From: Firm-04 sp045591925
GTDB taxonomy: Bacteria > Bacillota > Clostridia > Oscillospirales > Ruminococcaceae
Direction of reading: 5' to 3'
DNA length: 64,000 nucleotides
Assembly (NCBI GenBank): GCA_045591925.1
Contig: JAZNTW010000017.1
Span: 62,001 to 126,000 of the forward strand
Shown: positions 1 through 7,503 of the stretch, one piece after another
Layout of the letters: each line of letters opens with the position of its first letter
How positions within the stretch are numbered: the stretch's first letter is position 1
The notes under the pieces: generated by a model
What the model was told of the DNA's origin: nothing
The model's database searches: none
What the model saw: the letters and a program-made list of their open reading frames with translations, nothing else
Translations under genes and position numbers: made by a program

Positions 1-394
1 CCGCCTGATCAATCTCATAGTGATCGACTTCAAGCTGCTCGGTTGCACCGCAGTACGGGCAATGCACCTCACCTGCCGCTTCGTTCACCTCACGATGCCC
101 CATACAGAGCGGACACTGCAGCGCGGCAATGGTTTTATAGACAGGCTTTTTCGGCGCATTTGCCAGTTTCATCTGGTAATCGCGCTTTTCCCGTTTCATT
201 TGCATCCGCTGCTGTTCCATTTGCTGGATGTGCCTTCTCTGCGTCTCTTCGACAGTCAGGCGCCACTCTTCCAGCTCAAGCTCCTGTTCGCGTTGTCTCT
301 GTGCAGCCTCTTCTTTTTCATCATTCTTTGACACTGCCGATGCGATTCCGGCAACTGCCGCGATTGCTGCAAAAATACCGAGTACCTCTTTCAT
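1..394 (-). CDS. zinc-ribbon protein, 3' end beyond window
   Basis: Reading leftwards from an ATG at 394, an open frame of 131 codons runs off the left edge. SD AGGTG lies 6 nt before the ATG. The N-terminus (MKEVLGIFAAIAAVAGIASA) is a short hydrophobic segment. It is followed by a charged, Gln/Glu/Arg-rich stretch (about residues 23-75) likely to be a coiled coil. Two Cys pairs follow (CPLC near residue 89 and CPYC near 110), which together look like one zinc ribbon. No catalytic domain is visible in the part present. It has a consensus promoter and faces an XRE regulator across repeated GAATAT motifs. Function unknown; a membrane-tethered zinc-ribbon protein is the most that can be said. 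Confidence 0.75.
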   Translation of the reverse strand, partial: MKEVLGIFAAIAAVAGIASAVSKNDEKEEAAQRQREQELELEEWRLTVEETQRRHIQQMEQQRMQMKREKRDYQMKLANAPKKPVYKTIAALQCPLCMGHREVNEAAGEVHCPYCGATEQLEVDHYEIDQA

Positions 395-504
395 TTGTAA
401 CACCTCACTTTTCCGCTCCGGATGATTCGTGTAAGAACAGTCTGCCATGCCTGGCAGCAGCAGAATTCTATATATTCAGTTGAATATTCAGACAAATTCT
501 CCTC

Positions 505-536
505 ATATTCTTATTATACACAAATAATATTCTTAT
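505..536 (-). promoter_or_regulatory. candidate operator: direct repeats ATAAGAATAT
   Basis: On the minus strand ATAAGAATAT occurs at 536-527 and again at 514-505, a 22-bp period (two helical turns). One copy is in the promoter spacer and the other overlaps the transcription start. Further GAATAT or ATATTC half sites occur at 482-489 (palindromic GAATATTC) and near 544-549. The neighbouring XRE protein is the natural candidate ligand; this is inference. Confidence 0.45.
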
Positions 537-541
537 GTCAA
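513..541 (-). promoter_or_regulatory. consensus sigma-A promoter for the zinc-ribbon gene
   Basis: On the minus strand TTGACA (541-536), a 17-nt spacer and TATAAT (518-513) match both consensus hexamers exactly. Transcription would begin near 506 and run into the zinc-ribbon gene. Confidence 0.8.
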
Positions 542-565
542 GTAGAATATAAACTTTTAGATAGT

Positions 566-593
566 TTGACAAAAGTCCATAATATAGTATGAT
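566..593 (+). promoter_or_regulatory. promoter for XRE regulator
   Basis: TTGACA (566-571), a 16-nt spacer and TATGAT (588-593). Transcription would start close to 600, so the ATG at 594 would lie upstream of the transcript. This supports the ATG at 612 as the start codon. Confidence 0.65.
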
Positions 594-611
594 ATGGTAG
601 AGGTGATATAC

Positions 612-947
612 ATGAATTTGGATTACAAACAGATCGGAGCAAATATAGCCCGACGGCGAAAAGAATTGCATCTGAAACAGATTGAGGTCTGTGAACGCGC
701 TGAAATCAATGACAAATACCTTTCATGCATCGAAACTGCACGTTCAATCCCAAGCCTTGAGGTGTTTCTGCGGATTTGCAACGCACTCGAAACGACACCC
801 GATCAAATTCTGCTCGGCACAGTAAATAGTGCGTTATCCGTGCAGCTGGATTCTGCATTGCTGACACGGTATAACCAGCTTTCGCCGGAAAAGCAGCGAT
901 TTTGCCTCGCTTTCATGGATCTTTTATTGAATGAAGGAACCGACTGA
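612..947 (+). CDS. XRE-family (Cro/CI-type) HTH transcriptional regulator
   Basis: A 111-residue protein with an N-terminal helix-turn-helix of the lambda-repressor fold. The segment IGANIARRRKELHLKQIEV begins at about residue 7, and the recognition-helix region NDKYLSCIETARSIPSLEVF runs about 34-53. The rest is a short alpha-helical tail that may mediate dimerisation. SD AGGTG lies 6 nt before the chosen ATG; an in-frame ATG six codons upstream lacks an SD and sits at the promoter -10. The gene diverges from the zinc-ribbon gene. The ATAAGAATAT repeats over the opposing promoter suggest it represses that gene and perhaps itself. Confidence 0.85.
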   Translation: MNLDYKQIGANIARRRKELHLKQIEVCERAEINDKYLSCIETARSIPSLEVFLRICNALETTPDQILLGTVNSALSVQLDSALLTRYNQLSPEKQRFCLAFMDLLLNEGTD

Positions 948-1041
948 GTACTCTTTTTCGAGTTTATTATACCACATAAAAAACTGAGGTTATAAAAATG
1001 GATTCCATATTTGAAATTTCGATACAATCCACGCACTTATG

Positions 1042-1081
1042 AAAAAAGACATACGCCCGTCAAAATTAACTTGACGGGCGT
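1042..1081 (-). terminator. intrinsic terminator-like hairpin
   Basis: A perfect 11-bp stem (ACGCCCGTCAA 1053-1063 with TTGACGGGCGT 1071-1081) with a 7-nt loop. On the minus strand six T residues (1047-1042) follow five bases after the stem. There is no T-run on the plus side, so it works for minus-strand transcripts. Confidence 0.6.
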
Positions 1082-1240
1082 GTGTTGATATATTCGCTTG
1101 TCTTGTTGTAGTTTGGGCAACTATTGGTCAACTAATTGGCTGAAAACTACATTGAAATTGGATAAGCTGATTTGTCTATCCGAGCTGATTTTGGCGATAC
1201 AGCGTACTTTTCTGCTGACGCTGGCTTGCCGCAATAAACC
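1042..1240 (-). ncRNA. candidate ~200-nt small RNA (promoter and terminator only)
   Basis: The minus-strand promoter-like element in repeat copy A (TTGCAT 1275-1270, 17-nt spacer, TATTAA 1252-1247) points into this stretch. A hairpin-plus-T-run terminator closes it at 1081-1042. No open frame with an SD lies between. Together these define a possible short transcript of about 200 nt. The claim rests only on these flanking signals; no known RNA family was recognised. Confidence 0.25.
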
Positions 1241-1252
1241 GCTCGCTTAATA

Positions 1253-1346
1253 GCATATTATCAGTAAAAATGCAATGGGAGAAGTGTAATCAATGTCTTG
1301 TTTTGCTACATGGGAATTAAAATGGAGGCGGGCGCTGTCCGCTTAT
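1253..1346 (-). repeat. dispersed ~95-bp promoter-bearing repeat, copy A
   Basis: First of two tandem copies; CAATGGGAGAA at 1273 recurs at 1368, a 95-bp period. Read on the minus strand it has a short GC-rich inverted repeat, an upstream block with CCATTTT, CCATGTAGC and ATTGATTAC, then CTTCTCCCATTGCAT and, 17 nt on, TATTAA. The same architecture recurs at 1348-1436, 22054-22188 and, degenerate, 62263-62350. Confidence 0.7.
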
Positions 1347-1347
1347 A

Positions 1348-1436
1348 GCATAATACAAGTGAAAATGTAATGGGAGAAAGATAATCAATTTTGCTTTGTA
1401 ACATGGGTGCAAAATGAAGTCGGCACTGCCTACTTG
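1348..1436 (-). repeat. dispersed repeat, copy B
   Basis: Tandem with copy A. On the minus strand it shows TTTCTCCCATTACAT followed after 17 nt by TATAAG. Its other end (plus strand ...CTGCCTACTTGACA) contributes the -35 hexamer of the plus-strand promoter for the next gene. Confidence 0.65.
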
Positions 1437-1462
1437 ACAAATGGGAGGGATTGCGGTATAAT
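1434..1462 (+). promoter_or_regulatory. perfect-consensus sigma-A promoter
   Basis: TTGACA (1434-1439), exactly 17 nt, TATAAT (1457-1462). It drives the glycine-zipper gene, leaving a leader of about 75 nt. The -35 lies at the edge of repeat copy B. Confidence 0.85.
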
Positions 1463-1544
1463 GGAATTGGCATAATTGCCCACAGTCGGAGATACCGGCT
1501 GCTTGACGGAATATCAGAGTGATCTGAAAAAGGAGGCATTTCAA

Positions 1545-1862
1545 ATGGTAACAGTAACAACTTATGCAGAACTCCAGGCAGCAGTGCTGCGCGATGAGAC
1601 TTGTATTCGTCTTGAGGCGCACGCAAAGCAGTATTATGAAAGAAAAACCAATGATTTGATTGGCGGCGGCTTAGTCGGTGCGCTGCCGGGCTTGCTGGTT
1701 GCAGGACCGCTTGGCGCAGCAGTTGGCGCGGTAGTCGGTGCAGCAGTCGGCAATGCGGCGAAAAATGCGGATCCCTCGGAGCAGGATATCGCAAGATTTC
1801 TGCTGCGGTATTACCGCAAATCCAGCAGCGGCGTAACCTTTATTGAGCTGACGCACAGATAA
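1545..1862 (+). CDS. small glycine-zipper membrane protein
   Basis: A 105-residue protein; SD AAAGGAGG sits 7 nt before the ATG. Residues about 1-37 are a soluble N-terminal segment. Residues about 40-75 are a Gly/Ala-rich hydrophobic hairpin (GGGLVGALPGLLVAGPLGAA then VGAVVGAAVGNAA) with regular GxxxG spacing, typical of glycine-zipper membrane domains. The tail contains FLLRYYRKSSSGVTF. Such domains insert in membranes and often oligomerise; the physiological role here is unknown. The gene is monocistronic, with its own consensus promoter and terminator. Confidence 0.7.
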   Translation: MVTVTTYAELQAAVLRDETCIRLEAHAKQYYERKTNDLIGGGLVGALPGLLVAGPLGAAVGAVVGAAVGNAAKNADPSEQDIARFLLRYYRKSSSGVTFIELTHR

Positions 1863-1880
1863 TCTGATTCGTAACGATTG

Positions 1881-1933
1881 GGCATCGTATTTGGAGTGTT
1901 TAGATTCCGGATACGATGCCTGTTTATTTTTTT
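1881..1933 (+). terminator. intrinsic terminator
   Basis: A 10-bp perfect stem (GGCATCGTAT 1881-1890 with ATACGATGCC 1911-1920) is followed by TGTTTATTTTTTT. It ends the glycine-zipper transcript. Confidence 0.85.
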
Positions 1934-1963
1934 ATGCTTTTTGATTGCAGCGGACGGAATCTC

Positions 1964-1992
1964 TTGCATTTTTGGTGCATTTATGGTATGAT
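1964..1992 (+). promoter_or_regulatory. promoter for tgt
   Basis: TTGCAT (1964-1969), 17-nt spacer, TATGAT (1987-1992); the leader is about 25 nt. The same hexamer pair and spacing occurs at 18427-18455. Confidence 0.75.
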
Positions 1993-2024
1993 ATAAACGG
2001 AGAATTATATAAAGGAGAAAATCT

Positions 2025-3167
2025 ATGTATCAACTGCTGAAAACAGAGCAAACAGCACGCCGCGGCGTGTTTCATACGGTACACGGCGACTTTCAGACAC
2101 CCTGTTTCATGAATGTCGCAACGGCTGGCGCAATCAAGGGTGCACTTTCTGCGCGTGATCTGGAGGCGGTGAACTGTCAGGTCATGCTCTGCAATACCTA
2201 TCATCTGCATATCCGTCCGGGCGACAATATTGTTCGGACAATGGGCGGCTTGCAGGGCTTTACCGGCTGGAAAGGTCCGACACTAACCGATTCCGGCGGA
2301 TTTCAGGTATTCAGCCTTGCAAAGCTCCGTAAGATTAAAGAAGAAGGCGTTACATTCCAGTCTCATGTAGACGGCAGACGAATCTTTATGGGGCCTGAGG
2401 AAAGTATGCAGATCCAGTCGCATCTCGGCTCTACCATCGCAATGGCGTTTGATGAATGCGTGGAGAATCCGGCACCCTATCGCTATGCCGCACAGAGCTG
2501 CGACCGTACAACGCGCTGGCTGAAGCGCTGCAAAGAGGAAATGGCACGCCTGAACAGTCTGCCGGATACGCTCAATCCGCATCAGCTTTTGTTCGGCATC
2601 AATCAGGGCTGTACCTATGCCGATCTGCGTGAACGCCATATGGACGAAATCGCAGAATTGGATATGGACGGCTATGCAATCGGCGGACTTGCGGTTGGCG
2701 AACCGACCGAGGTGATGTATGACATGGTCGAGCACGTTGAACCGCATATGCCAAAAGATAAAATCCGCTATCTCATGGGCGTTGGTACACCGCAGAATAT
2801 TGTTGAGAACGTGGCGCGCGGCATCGACCTGTTTGATTGCGTTATGCCGAGCCGCAATGCGCGCCATGCAACCGTATTTACCATGCGCGGCATCATGCAC
2901 CTGACGAATCAGTGCTATGCAACCGATCCGCGCCCGATTGAGGAGGGCTGTCAGTGTCCGACCTGCCGCAATTTCTCGCGCGCGTATATTCGCCATCTGT
3001 TCAAGGCAGGGGAGCAGCTCGCAGGCAGACTCGCCGTGCAGCACAATCTCTGGTTCTATAACAATCTGATGACGCAGATTCGCGATCATCTGGACGCAGG
3101 CACCTTTGCCGCATTCCGCGCACAGTATTCCGATCAGCTCGGAAAGCTCTGGAACGGTCAGGACTGA
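2025..3167 (+). CDS. tgt: queuine tRNA-ribosyltransferase (tRNA-guanine transglycosylase)
   Basis: Exchanges guanine at position 34 of GUN-anticodon tRNAs for preQ1, a step in queuosine modification. The protein has 380 residues, normal for bacterial Tgt, with SD AAAGGAG before the ATG. The substrate-binding segment TDSGGFQVFSL carries the conserved Asp89. The nucleophile Asp271 is in IDLFDCVMPSRNARH. Zinc ligands Cys309, Cys311, Cys314 and His340 are all present. Oddity: the usual FGxxQGG motif reads FGINQGC (Cys196), and RNARNG reads RNARHA. No other queuosine genes (queA, queC-F) are adjacent, so the gene appears to be separate from its pathway. Confidence 0.96.
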   Translation: MYQLLKTEQTARRGVFHTVHGDFQTPCFMNVATAGAIKGALSARDLEAVNCQVMLCNTYHLHIRPGDNIVRTMGGLQGFTGWKGPTLTDSGGFQVFSLAKLRKIKEEGVTFQSHVDGRRIFMGPEESMQIQSHLGSTIAMAFDECVENPAPYRYAAQSCDRTTRWLKRCKEEMARLNSLPDTLNPHQLLFGINQGCTYADLRERHMDEIAELDMDGYAIGGLAVGEPTEVMYDMVEHVEPHMPKDKIRYLMGVGTPQNIVENVARGIDLFDCVMPSRNARHATVFTMRGIMHLTNQCYATDPRPIEEGCQCPTCRNFSRAYIRHLFKAGEQLAGRLAVQHNLWFYNNLMTQIRDHLDAGTFAAFRAQYSDQLGKLWNGQD

Positions 3168-3210
3168 TTCCGATTCGGAAATTTGATGTCATACAATACA
3201 GAGAACAAGA

Positions 3211-3381
3211 ATGGGATTTGGCTGCTCGAAATACACGCTGCCCATCATGATTCTACTCCACGCATTCAGCAATGCGTTTACGGGGCTGTTTCAGTTCAGC
3301 ACGCCGATTGAAATTGCAGTCTGCTATGCTGCCTATCGCTGCTGGAAAACGCTTGAAGCTCCCTATGAGGACGGATTCTGA
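3211..3381 (+). CDS. possible small membrane protein
   Basis: A 56-codon frame in the tgt-PP2C gap with codon choice like its neighbours. It encodes a hydrophobic stretch (TLPIMILLHAFSNAFTGLF) and a second weakly hydrophobic one ending in YAAYRCWKTLE. The SD is weak (AGAGAA). No homologue was recognised. It may be a genuine small protein read through from tgt, or a remnant. Confidence 0.35.
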   Translation: MGFGCSKYTLPIMILLHAFSNAFTGLFQFSTPIEIAVCYAAYRCWKTLEAPYEDGF

Positions 3382-3496
3382 ATCCGAACAGGCGCTGACA
3401 TTTTTATATTTTATAGTTGATATTTTCATCCGGTTTGGCTGGCTGCGCTCCGGCGCACAGCAGATGCCGGTATCCTATCGGATCTGAGGTGATTTG

Positions 3497-4306
3497 ATGT
3501 ATTATTGCTGCGGCATAACCGAAAAAGGTACGCGCGAAAACAACGAGGACGCATTCCTGATTCGCGGAAGCGTCCGGACGGAGGGCGGTGTACAGACCGG
3601 GCTTTCGGAGCCGTTTCTGATTGCGCTCTGCGACGGCGTTTCCGGTGAACAGGCAGGTGAGCTTGCATCGCGTACCTGTCTGAATCTGCTCTCGCAGATT
3701 GATTATTCCTCGCGCATTAACCTGAAACGGCGCATTCTCGATATCCACACCGCGATTGCGGAGCAAAGCGTCATGCAGAAAAGCACTGCCAATATGCAGA
3801 CGACACTCTGTGGCATTGCAGTCGATGAGAACGAGGGTCTGCATTGCTTTAATGTCGGTGATTCGCGGATTTATCGCTATCGCGGCGGTATGCTCGAACA
3901 GCTCAGCCGTGATCAGACGCTCGTGCAGATGCTCTATGAAGAAGGCAGTATATCCGTAGAGGAAAAGCGTGTCCATGCGCATAGACATATCGTGATGCCT
4001 GTGATCGGCAATCTGGAAGCCGAGCCAAAGCCGGAGGTCATTGTCTATCCGGATGGAATGCGGCTCGGTGATGTCCTGATGCTCTGCTCTGACGGACTGA
4101 GCGACTATGTGACAACCTTTGAAATCGAAGAAGTGATGGCAAAGCCGAAGCCGCTGCCGAAGCGCTTGCAGGAGCTTGTCATATTGGCGCTTGCCAATGG
4201 CGGCAAGGATAATATCACGGTGTCGGTGCTTGTGCGTTATCCGGATGAGGTGCCGATTCCGGGTATCAATGTGCCGCATACCACACAGAGAGAGTCGGCA
4301 CAGTAA
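3497..4306 (+). CDS. PP2C-type serine/threonine protein phosphatase
   Basis: A 269-residue cytosolic PPM/PP2C phosphatase that removes phosphate from Ser/Thr residues with two Mn or Mg ions. The metal motifs appear in order: RENNEDAF (residues 13-20), LCDGVSGEQAGE (45-56, metal Asp46), GDSRIYRYRGG near 120, LCSDGLSDYV near 197 and DNITVSV near 238. No membrane segment or extra domain is seen. The ATG at 3497 has SD GAGGTG at 5 nt; a TTG one codon earlier is too close to it. No partner kinase of the PrkC type is adjacent, so the substrate is unknown. Confidence 0.92.
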   Translation: MYYCCGITEKGTRENNEDAFLIRGSVRTEGGVQTGLSEPFLIALCDGVSGEQAGELASRTCLNLLSQIDYSSRINLKRRILDIHTAIAEQSVMQKSTANMQTTLCGIAVDENEGLHCFNVGDSRIYRYRGGMLEQLSRDQTLVQMLYEEGSISVEEKRVHAHRHIVMPVIGNLEAEPKPEVIVYPDGMRLGDVLMLCSDGLSDYVTTFEIEEVMAKPKPLPKRLQELVILALANGGKDNITVSVLVRYPDEVPIPGINVPHTTQRESAQ

Positions 4307-4362
4307 ATCATTCTTATATAGAAGCCAAGCGGCTGAGATCACTGAATATAGGGGGAATATAA

Positions 4363-5925
4363 ATGCTACGCAAAATAGCGATATCATGTATCTGTGCGGC
4401 AATGCTCGCGGCAAGCGGCTCAATACAGAGCTATGCAGCAGAAACCGAACTGCTGCATTCCGGATTTGAGGACGGGCTTTCCGGCTGGCAGGGCCGCGGT
4501 AATGCAAGTGTTGCGGTGACATCGGCAGAAGCGGCTGACGGCAGTGCATCGGTGCTTGTATCCGACCGTTCGGACGCTTGGAACGGTGTTGCCTATGCGC
4601 TGAGCAGCAGCCAATGTCCTGCCGGCAGCATTTTGAATGTTCAGGCACAGGTGATGCAGCGCTCCAATGAAACCGTTCATTTCAAAATGACCATGCAATA
4701 TGGCAGCGGCAGCAATGTGACCTACGATACCTTTGCCGAGGGCGATGCAGCATCCGGCGAATGGATTACGCTGACTGCGCAGAACTATACCGTTGCGCAG
4801 GGAACAGACCCGATTCTTTATATCGAAACCGAAAGCGCGACCTGTGATTTTTATATGGATGCGGTATCGGTGATAAAGACCGGCGGTGCGTCTGCGCCAT
4901 CCGGCAGCTTCAAAAAAGGCGATGCGGATCACAACGGCAAGCGTGAACTTGCAGACGCCGAGGCACTCCGAGATTATCTCCTTACTAAAAACAGCGAGGT
5001 TTATGCGGATACCGCCGATCTGGACGGTGACAACGCGCTGACTGCCAAGGATCTTTCGCTGCTGAAAACGCTGCTGATGAAGCCGCCTGCCGAAGAACCC
5101 GACCCGGACTATATGAACAAAATCCGCGATCAGATTACAACGAGTGTACCTGCATCCGCAATGGGCAAGGCTGAGGGAACGCTTCAGCATATCACCTATT
5201 TTTCCAAGAAAGCCAATCACGATAAAAATGCAAATGTCTGGCTGCCGCCCGGATATGATGAAAGTCAGCAATATCCGGTGTTCTATGTCAACCATGGCTA
5301 CGGCGGCAATGAATTTTCGATGACAAACGGAAATGGCGTGCTTGAAATTGCGACCAGTCTCATCAAAAGCGGTGAAGCCGTACCGATGATCATTGTGTTC
5401 ACGCATCAGTATACGAATCCGGATCGCATGACGGAAACCGGAAACGGTTCTGCGGATGTTCCTTATTATGACGCATTTGCAGAGGATTTGCCGGATAGCC
5501 TGATGCCGCATATCGAATCGCATTATTCCGTGAAAACCGGTCGTGAAAATACTGCGGTTGCAGGCTTTTCCATGGGCGGCAGAGAATCGCTCTACATCGG
5601 CATGAAATGCAGCGATAAGGTCGGCTATATCGGCGCGGCGGCTCCGGCACCGGGCATTTTCCCGACAAGGGATCAGTTTATGGAGCATCCGGGCTGCATG
5701 AGCAAGGAGGAAATCCGGATTGATCCACCGTATTCTCCGTATGTGCTGATGATTGCAGCCGGCTCGAATGACGGCATGGTTGGCACCTATCCCGAACAGT
5801 ATCACAATCTATTTACGGAGCATGGCACGGATAATATTTATTTCTCCGTCCCCGGCGGCGGTCATGACAGCAACACGGTCATTCCGCTGATGTATAATTT
5901 CATCCGCGTACTCTTTCAGGCTTGA
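4363..5925 (+). CDS. secreted CBM22-dockerin-CE1 carbohydrate esterase
   Basis: A 520-residue cellulosomal enzyme. Residues 1-26 are a signal peptide ending QSYAA. Residues about 28-173 match CBM22 xylan-binding modules (SGFEDGLSGWQGRG, SDAWNGVAY). Residues about 184-240 are a dockerin with two calcium-loop repeats (GDADHNGKRELADAE and DLDGDNALTAKDL). Residues about 270-520 are a CE1 alpha/beta hydrolase with nucleophile Ser403 in GFSMGG, acid Asp470 in GSNDGM and His501 in GGGHDS. The family removes feruloyl or acetyl groups from xylan; which one cannot be decided. The dockerin is internal, between CBM and catalytic module, rather than terminal. SD AGGGGGA precedes the ATG; it converges on the GH16 gene. 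Confidence 0.93.
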   Translation: MLRKIAISCICAAMLAASGSIQSYAAETELLHSGFEDGLSGWQGRGNASVAVTSAEAADGSASVLVSDRSDAWNGVAYALSSSQCPAGSILNVQAQVMQRSNETVHFKMTMQYGSGSNVTYDTFAEGDAASGEWITLTAQNYTVAQGTDPILYIETESATCDFYMDAVSVIKTGGASAPSGSFKKGDADHNGKRELADAEALRDYLLTKNSEVYADTADLDGDNALTAKDLSLLKTLLMKPPAEEPDPDYMNKIRDQITTSVPASAMGKAEGTLQHITYFSKKANHDKNANVWLPPGYDESQQYPVFYVNHGYGGNEFSMTNGNGVLEIATSLIKSGEAVPMIIVFTHQYTNPDRMTETGNGSADVPYYDAFAEDLPDSLMPHIESHYSVKTGRENTAVAGFSMGGRESLYIGMKCSDKVGYIGAAAPAPGIFPTRDQFMEHPGCMSKEEIRIDPPYSPYVLMIAAGSNDGMVGTYPEQYHNLFTEHGTDNIYFSVPGGGHDSNTVIPLMYNFIRVLFQA

Positions 5926-5935
5926 GCATTGATAA

Positions 5936-5981
5936 AAAACAAAGGCGAGAACTGCAAAATGTTCTCGCCTTAGCTGTTTTA
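5936..5981. terminator. bidirectional intrinsic terminator between CE1 and GH16 genes
   Basis: A perfect 10-bp stem (AGGCGAGAAC 5943-5952 with GTTCTCGCCT 5961-5970). On the plus side it is followed by TAGCTGTTTTATAATT, on the minus side by TTGTTTTTTATC. It serves both converging dockerin genes, more strongly the minus one. Confidence 0.85.
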
Positions 5982-5998
5982 TAATTGGAATGCTCTTG

Positions 5999-7483
5999 TT
6001 ATTCGCTCCATGATATATTTTTAAGTGTCACTGTATGCGCTCCGATTTCTGCCGCATTTCCGAGATTTCCAAGCTGGAATTTCAGATCGGCTGTCATCGC
6101 GGCAGGGAATGTCACTTCCAGCGTGTAGTGCGTTTGTTCGGGCGTCAGCAGGATTGTTTGCTCCAGATAACGCTGATATGCCGCATCCTCTGCGGTTACG
6201 AGCATTTCACGCGCGATTGTGGATGACGCGTCAAATGACAGTACATAGGTTTTCTCCGGCTGAACCTGCTTTGCACGAATCAAGCCCATAACGCCATAGG
6301 GGAGCGTGCCCGGATTGCGCACGGTGATTTCTGTTTTGCCATCGCGGTTATGCAGCTCTGCGTCTGCGCCCTCGCTGTATAATTCCAGCGGCAGGGAGGT
6401 GATCTCCGTAGGCTTCATCTGCGCATCATTCGGCGCGTAAACACGTACATAATCAATCTCAAAATGCCGTTCGCCGTCTGCAAAGGTTTCCGGCGCACCG
6501 TAGATGCCGTCCACGCCGTCAAAATGACCGCCGACTGCCAGATTCAGAATCAGATAAAAATTCTGGTTGAATGGTGCCGGATAGGCATGACCCTCTGAAT
6601 ACCAGTCCGTCTGCGTGCTATAGAGCGTATCATCCACATACCAGCAAATTTTATCCTGTTCCCATTCCAGCGCGTAGGTATGCCAGCTTTCGGAGGAGTC
6701 ACCGGCAGGGAAATGATATTCATTCGTCAGGTAGGTGTTATTCGGCCAGACATCCCCGAAATGAATGGTACCGCAGATTTTCTCCGGCGTACTGCCCCAC
6801 CCCTCCATGATGTCAATTTCGCCGGATGCCGCCCAGCCGCCGTATGCGCTGTCCTCCGGCAGCATCCAGATTGCAGGCCAGAGCGATTTGCCCGAATCAC
6901 AGCGCGCGCGGACTTCAATTCTGCCGCCGCAGGTTGAAAATTTATATTGCGAGCTGAGTCTTGCCGAGGTGTAGCTGTAGCTGCCCTGTATCGGGTCAGT
7001 ATAGTCCTCATGGCGCGCAGCGATGGTCAGAATGCCGTCATGTACGGCTGCATTTTGATTGGTATAAAACTGCTGTTCATTGTTGCCCCAGCCGTTTGTG
7101 ATGTAATTGCCGTTTGCGTCGAGCTTCCAGTTGCCAAGCTCATACGACCATTTTTCGGGATCGGGCATTGTGCCGTCAAACTCATCGCTCCAGATCAGCT
7201 TTCGCTGGGGGTCTGTACCCGAATTGTTCAGCAGCATACGCTTTTGCGCAGATAAATCCGCGGCATTGAGGACGCCGTCCGGTACGATGTCTGCCTGTGC
7301 GGCGGTGTTTGTTGAGAGCGTATCGTCGGTCAACAGATACCGTTGTAATATGTTGATGTCCGCAAGGTCTGTGATTCCGTCAGCATTCAGATCGCCGTTC
7401 AGCGTTGTATCTGCTGCCAGAACCGTGACCGAAATCGCCGGCAGCAGTACCGATAATATGATACAAAATAGCTTTGTTCGCAT
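5999..7483 (-). CDS. secreted dockerin-GH16 beta-glucanase
   Basis: A 494-residue cellulosomal glycoside hydrolase. Signal peptide 1-23 (ends TVLAA); N-terminal dockerin about 28-86 (GDLNADGITDLADINILQRY, then PDGVLNAADLSAQ). The GH16 catalytic domain is about 95-355, with the signature GEIDIMEGWG giving nucleophile Glu222 and acid/base Glu227 and substrate-cleft residues SLWPAIWMLPE. A C-terminal beta-sandwich of about 130 residues resembles a carbohydrate-binding module. GH16 enzymes of this type cleave lichenan or laminarin. The ATG at 7483 has SD GGAGG at 8 nt; a GTG five codons upstream overlaps that SD and is rejected. Confidence 0.93.
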   Translation of the reverse strand: MRTKLFCIILSVLLPAISVTVLAADTTLNGDLNADGITDLADINILQRYLLTDDTLSTNTAAQADIVPDGVLNAADLSAQKRMLLNNSGTDPQRKLIWSDEFDGTMPDPEKWSYELGNWKLDANGNYITNGWGNNEQQFYTNQNAAVHDGILTIAARHEDYTDPIQGSYSYTSARLSSQYKFSTCGGRIEVRARCDSGKSLWPAIWMLPEDSAYGGWAASGEIDIMEGWGSTPEKICGTIHFGDVWPNNTYLTNEYHFPAGDSSESWHTYALEWEQDKICWYVDDTLYSTQTDWYSEGHAYPAPFNQNFYLILNLAVGGHFDGVDGIYGAPETFADGERHFEIDYVRVYAPNDAQMKPTEITSLPLELYSEGADAELHNRDGKTEITVRNPGTLPYGVMGLIRAKQVQPEKTYVLSFDASSTIAREMLVTAEDAAYQRYLEQTILLTPEQTHYTLEVTFPAAMTADLKFQLGNLGNAAEIGAHTVTLKNISWSE

Positions 7484-7503
7484 AGTTGCAGCCTCCACAG
7501 CAA

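Larger units (their letters stand above)
948..1252. other. intergenic stretch without a convincing gene
   Basis: No coding frame with an SD was found on either strand. The stretch holds a strong hairpin (1053-1081) and about 170 bp of unremarkable sequence. On the minus strand a stop-flanked run of about 20 codons (roughly 1250-1183, with codon use like neighbouring genes) could be the decayed end of a gene, but it is too short to claim. Confidence 0.5.

Noticed and set aside
594..611. Upstream ATG for the XRE regulator
   Set aside because: It lies in the promoter -10 region and lacks an SD; ATG at 612 has a good one.
1980..2024. preQ1 riboswitch before tgt
   Set aside because: The leader is only about 25 nt and lacks the preQ1 pseudoknot motifs.
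4307..4362. SigI-type element before the CE1 esterase gene
   Set aside because: No TTACCCC or CGTAT at a suitable spacing in the short intergenic region.
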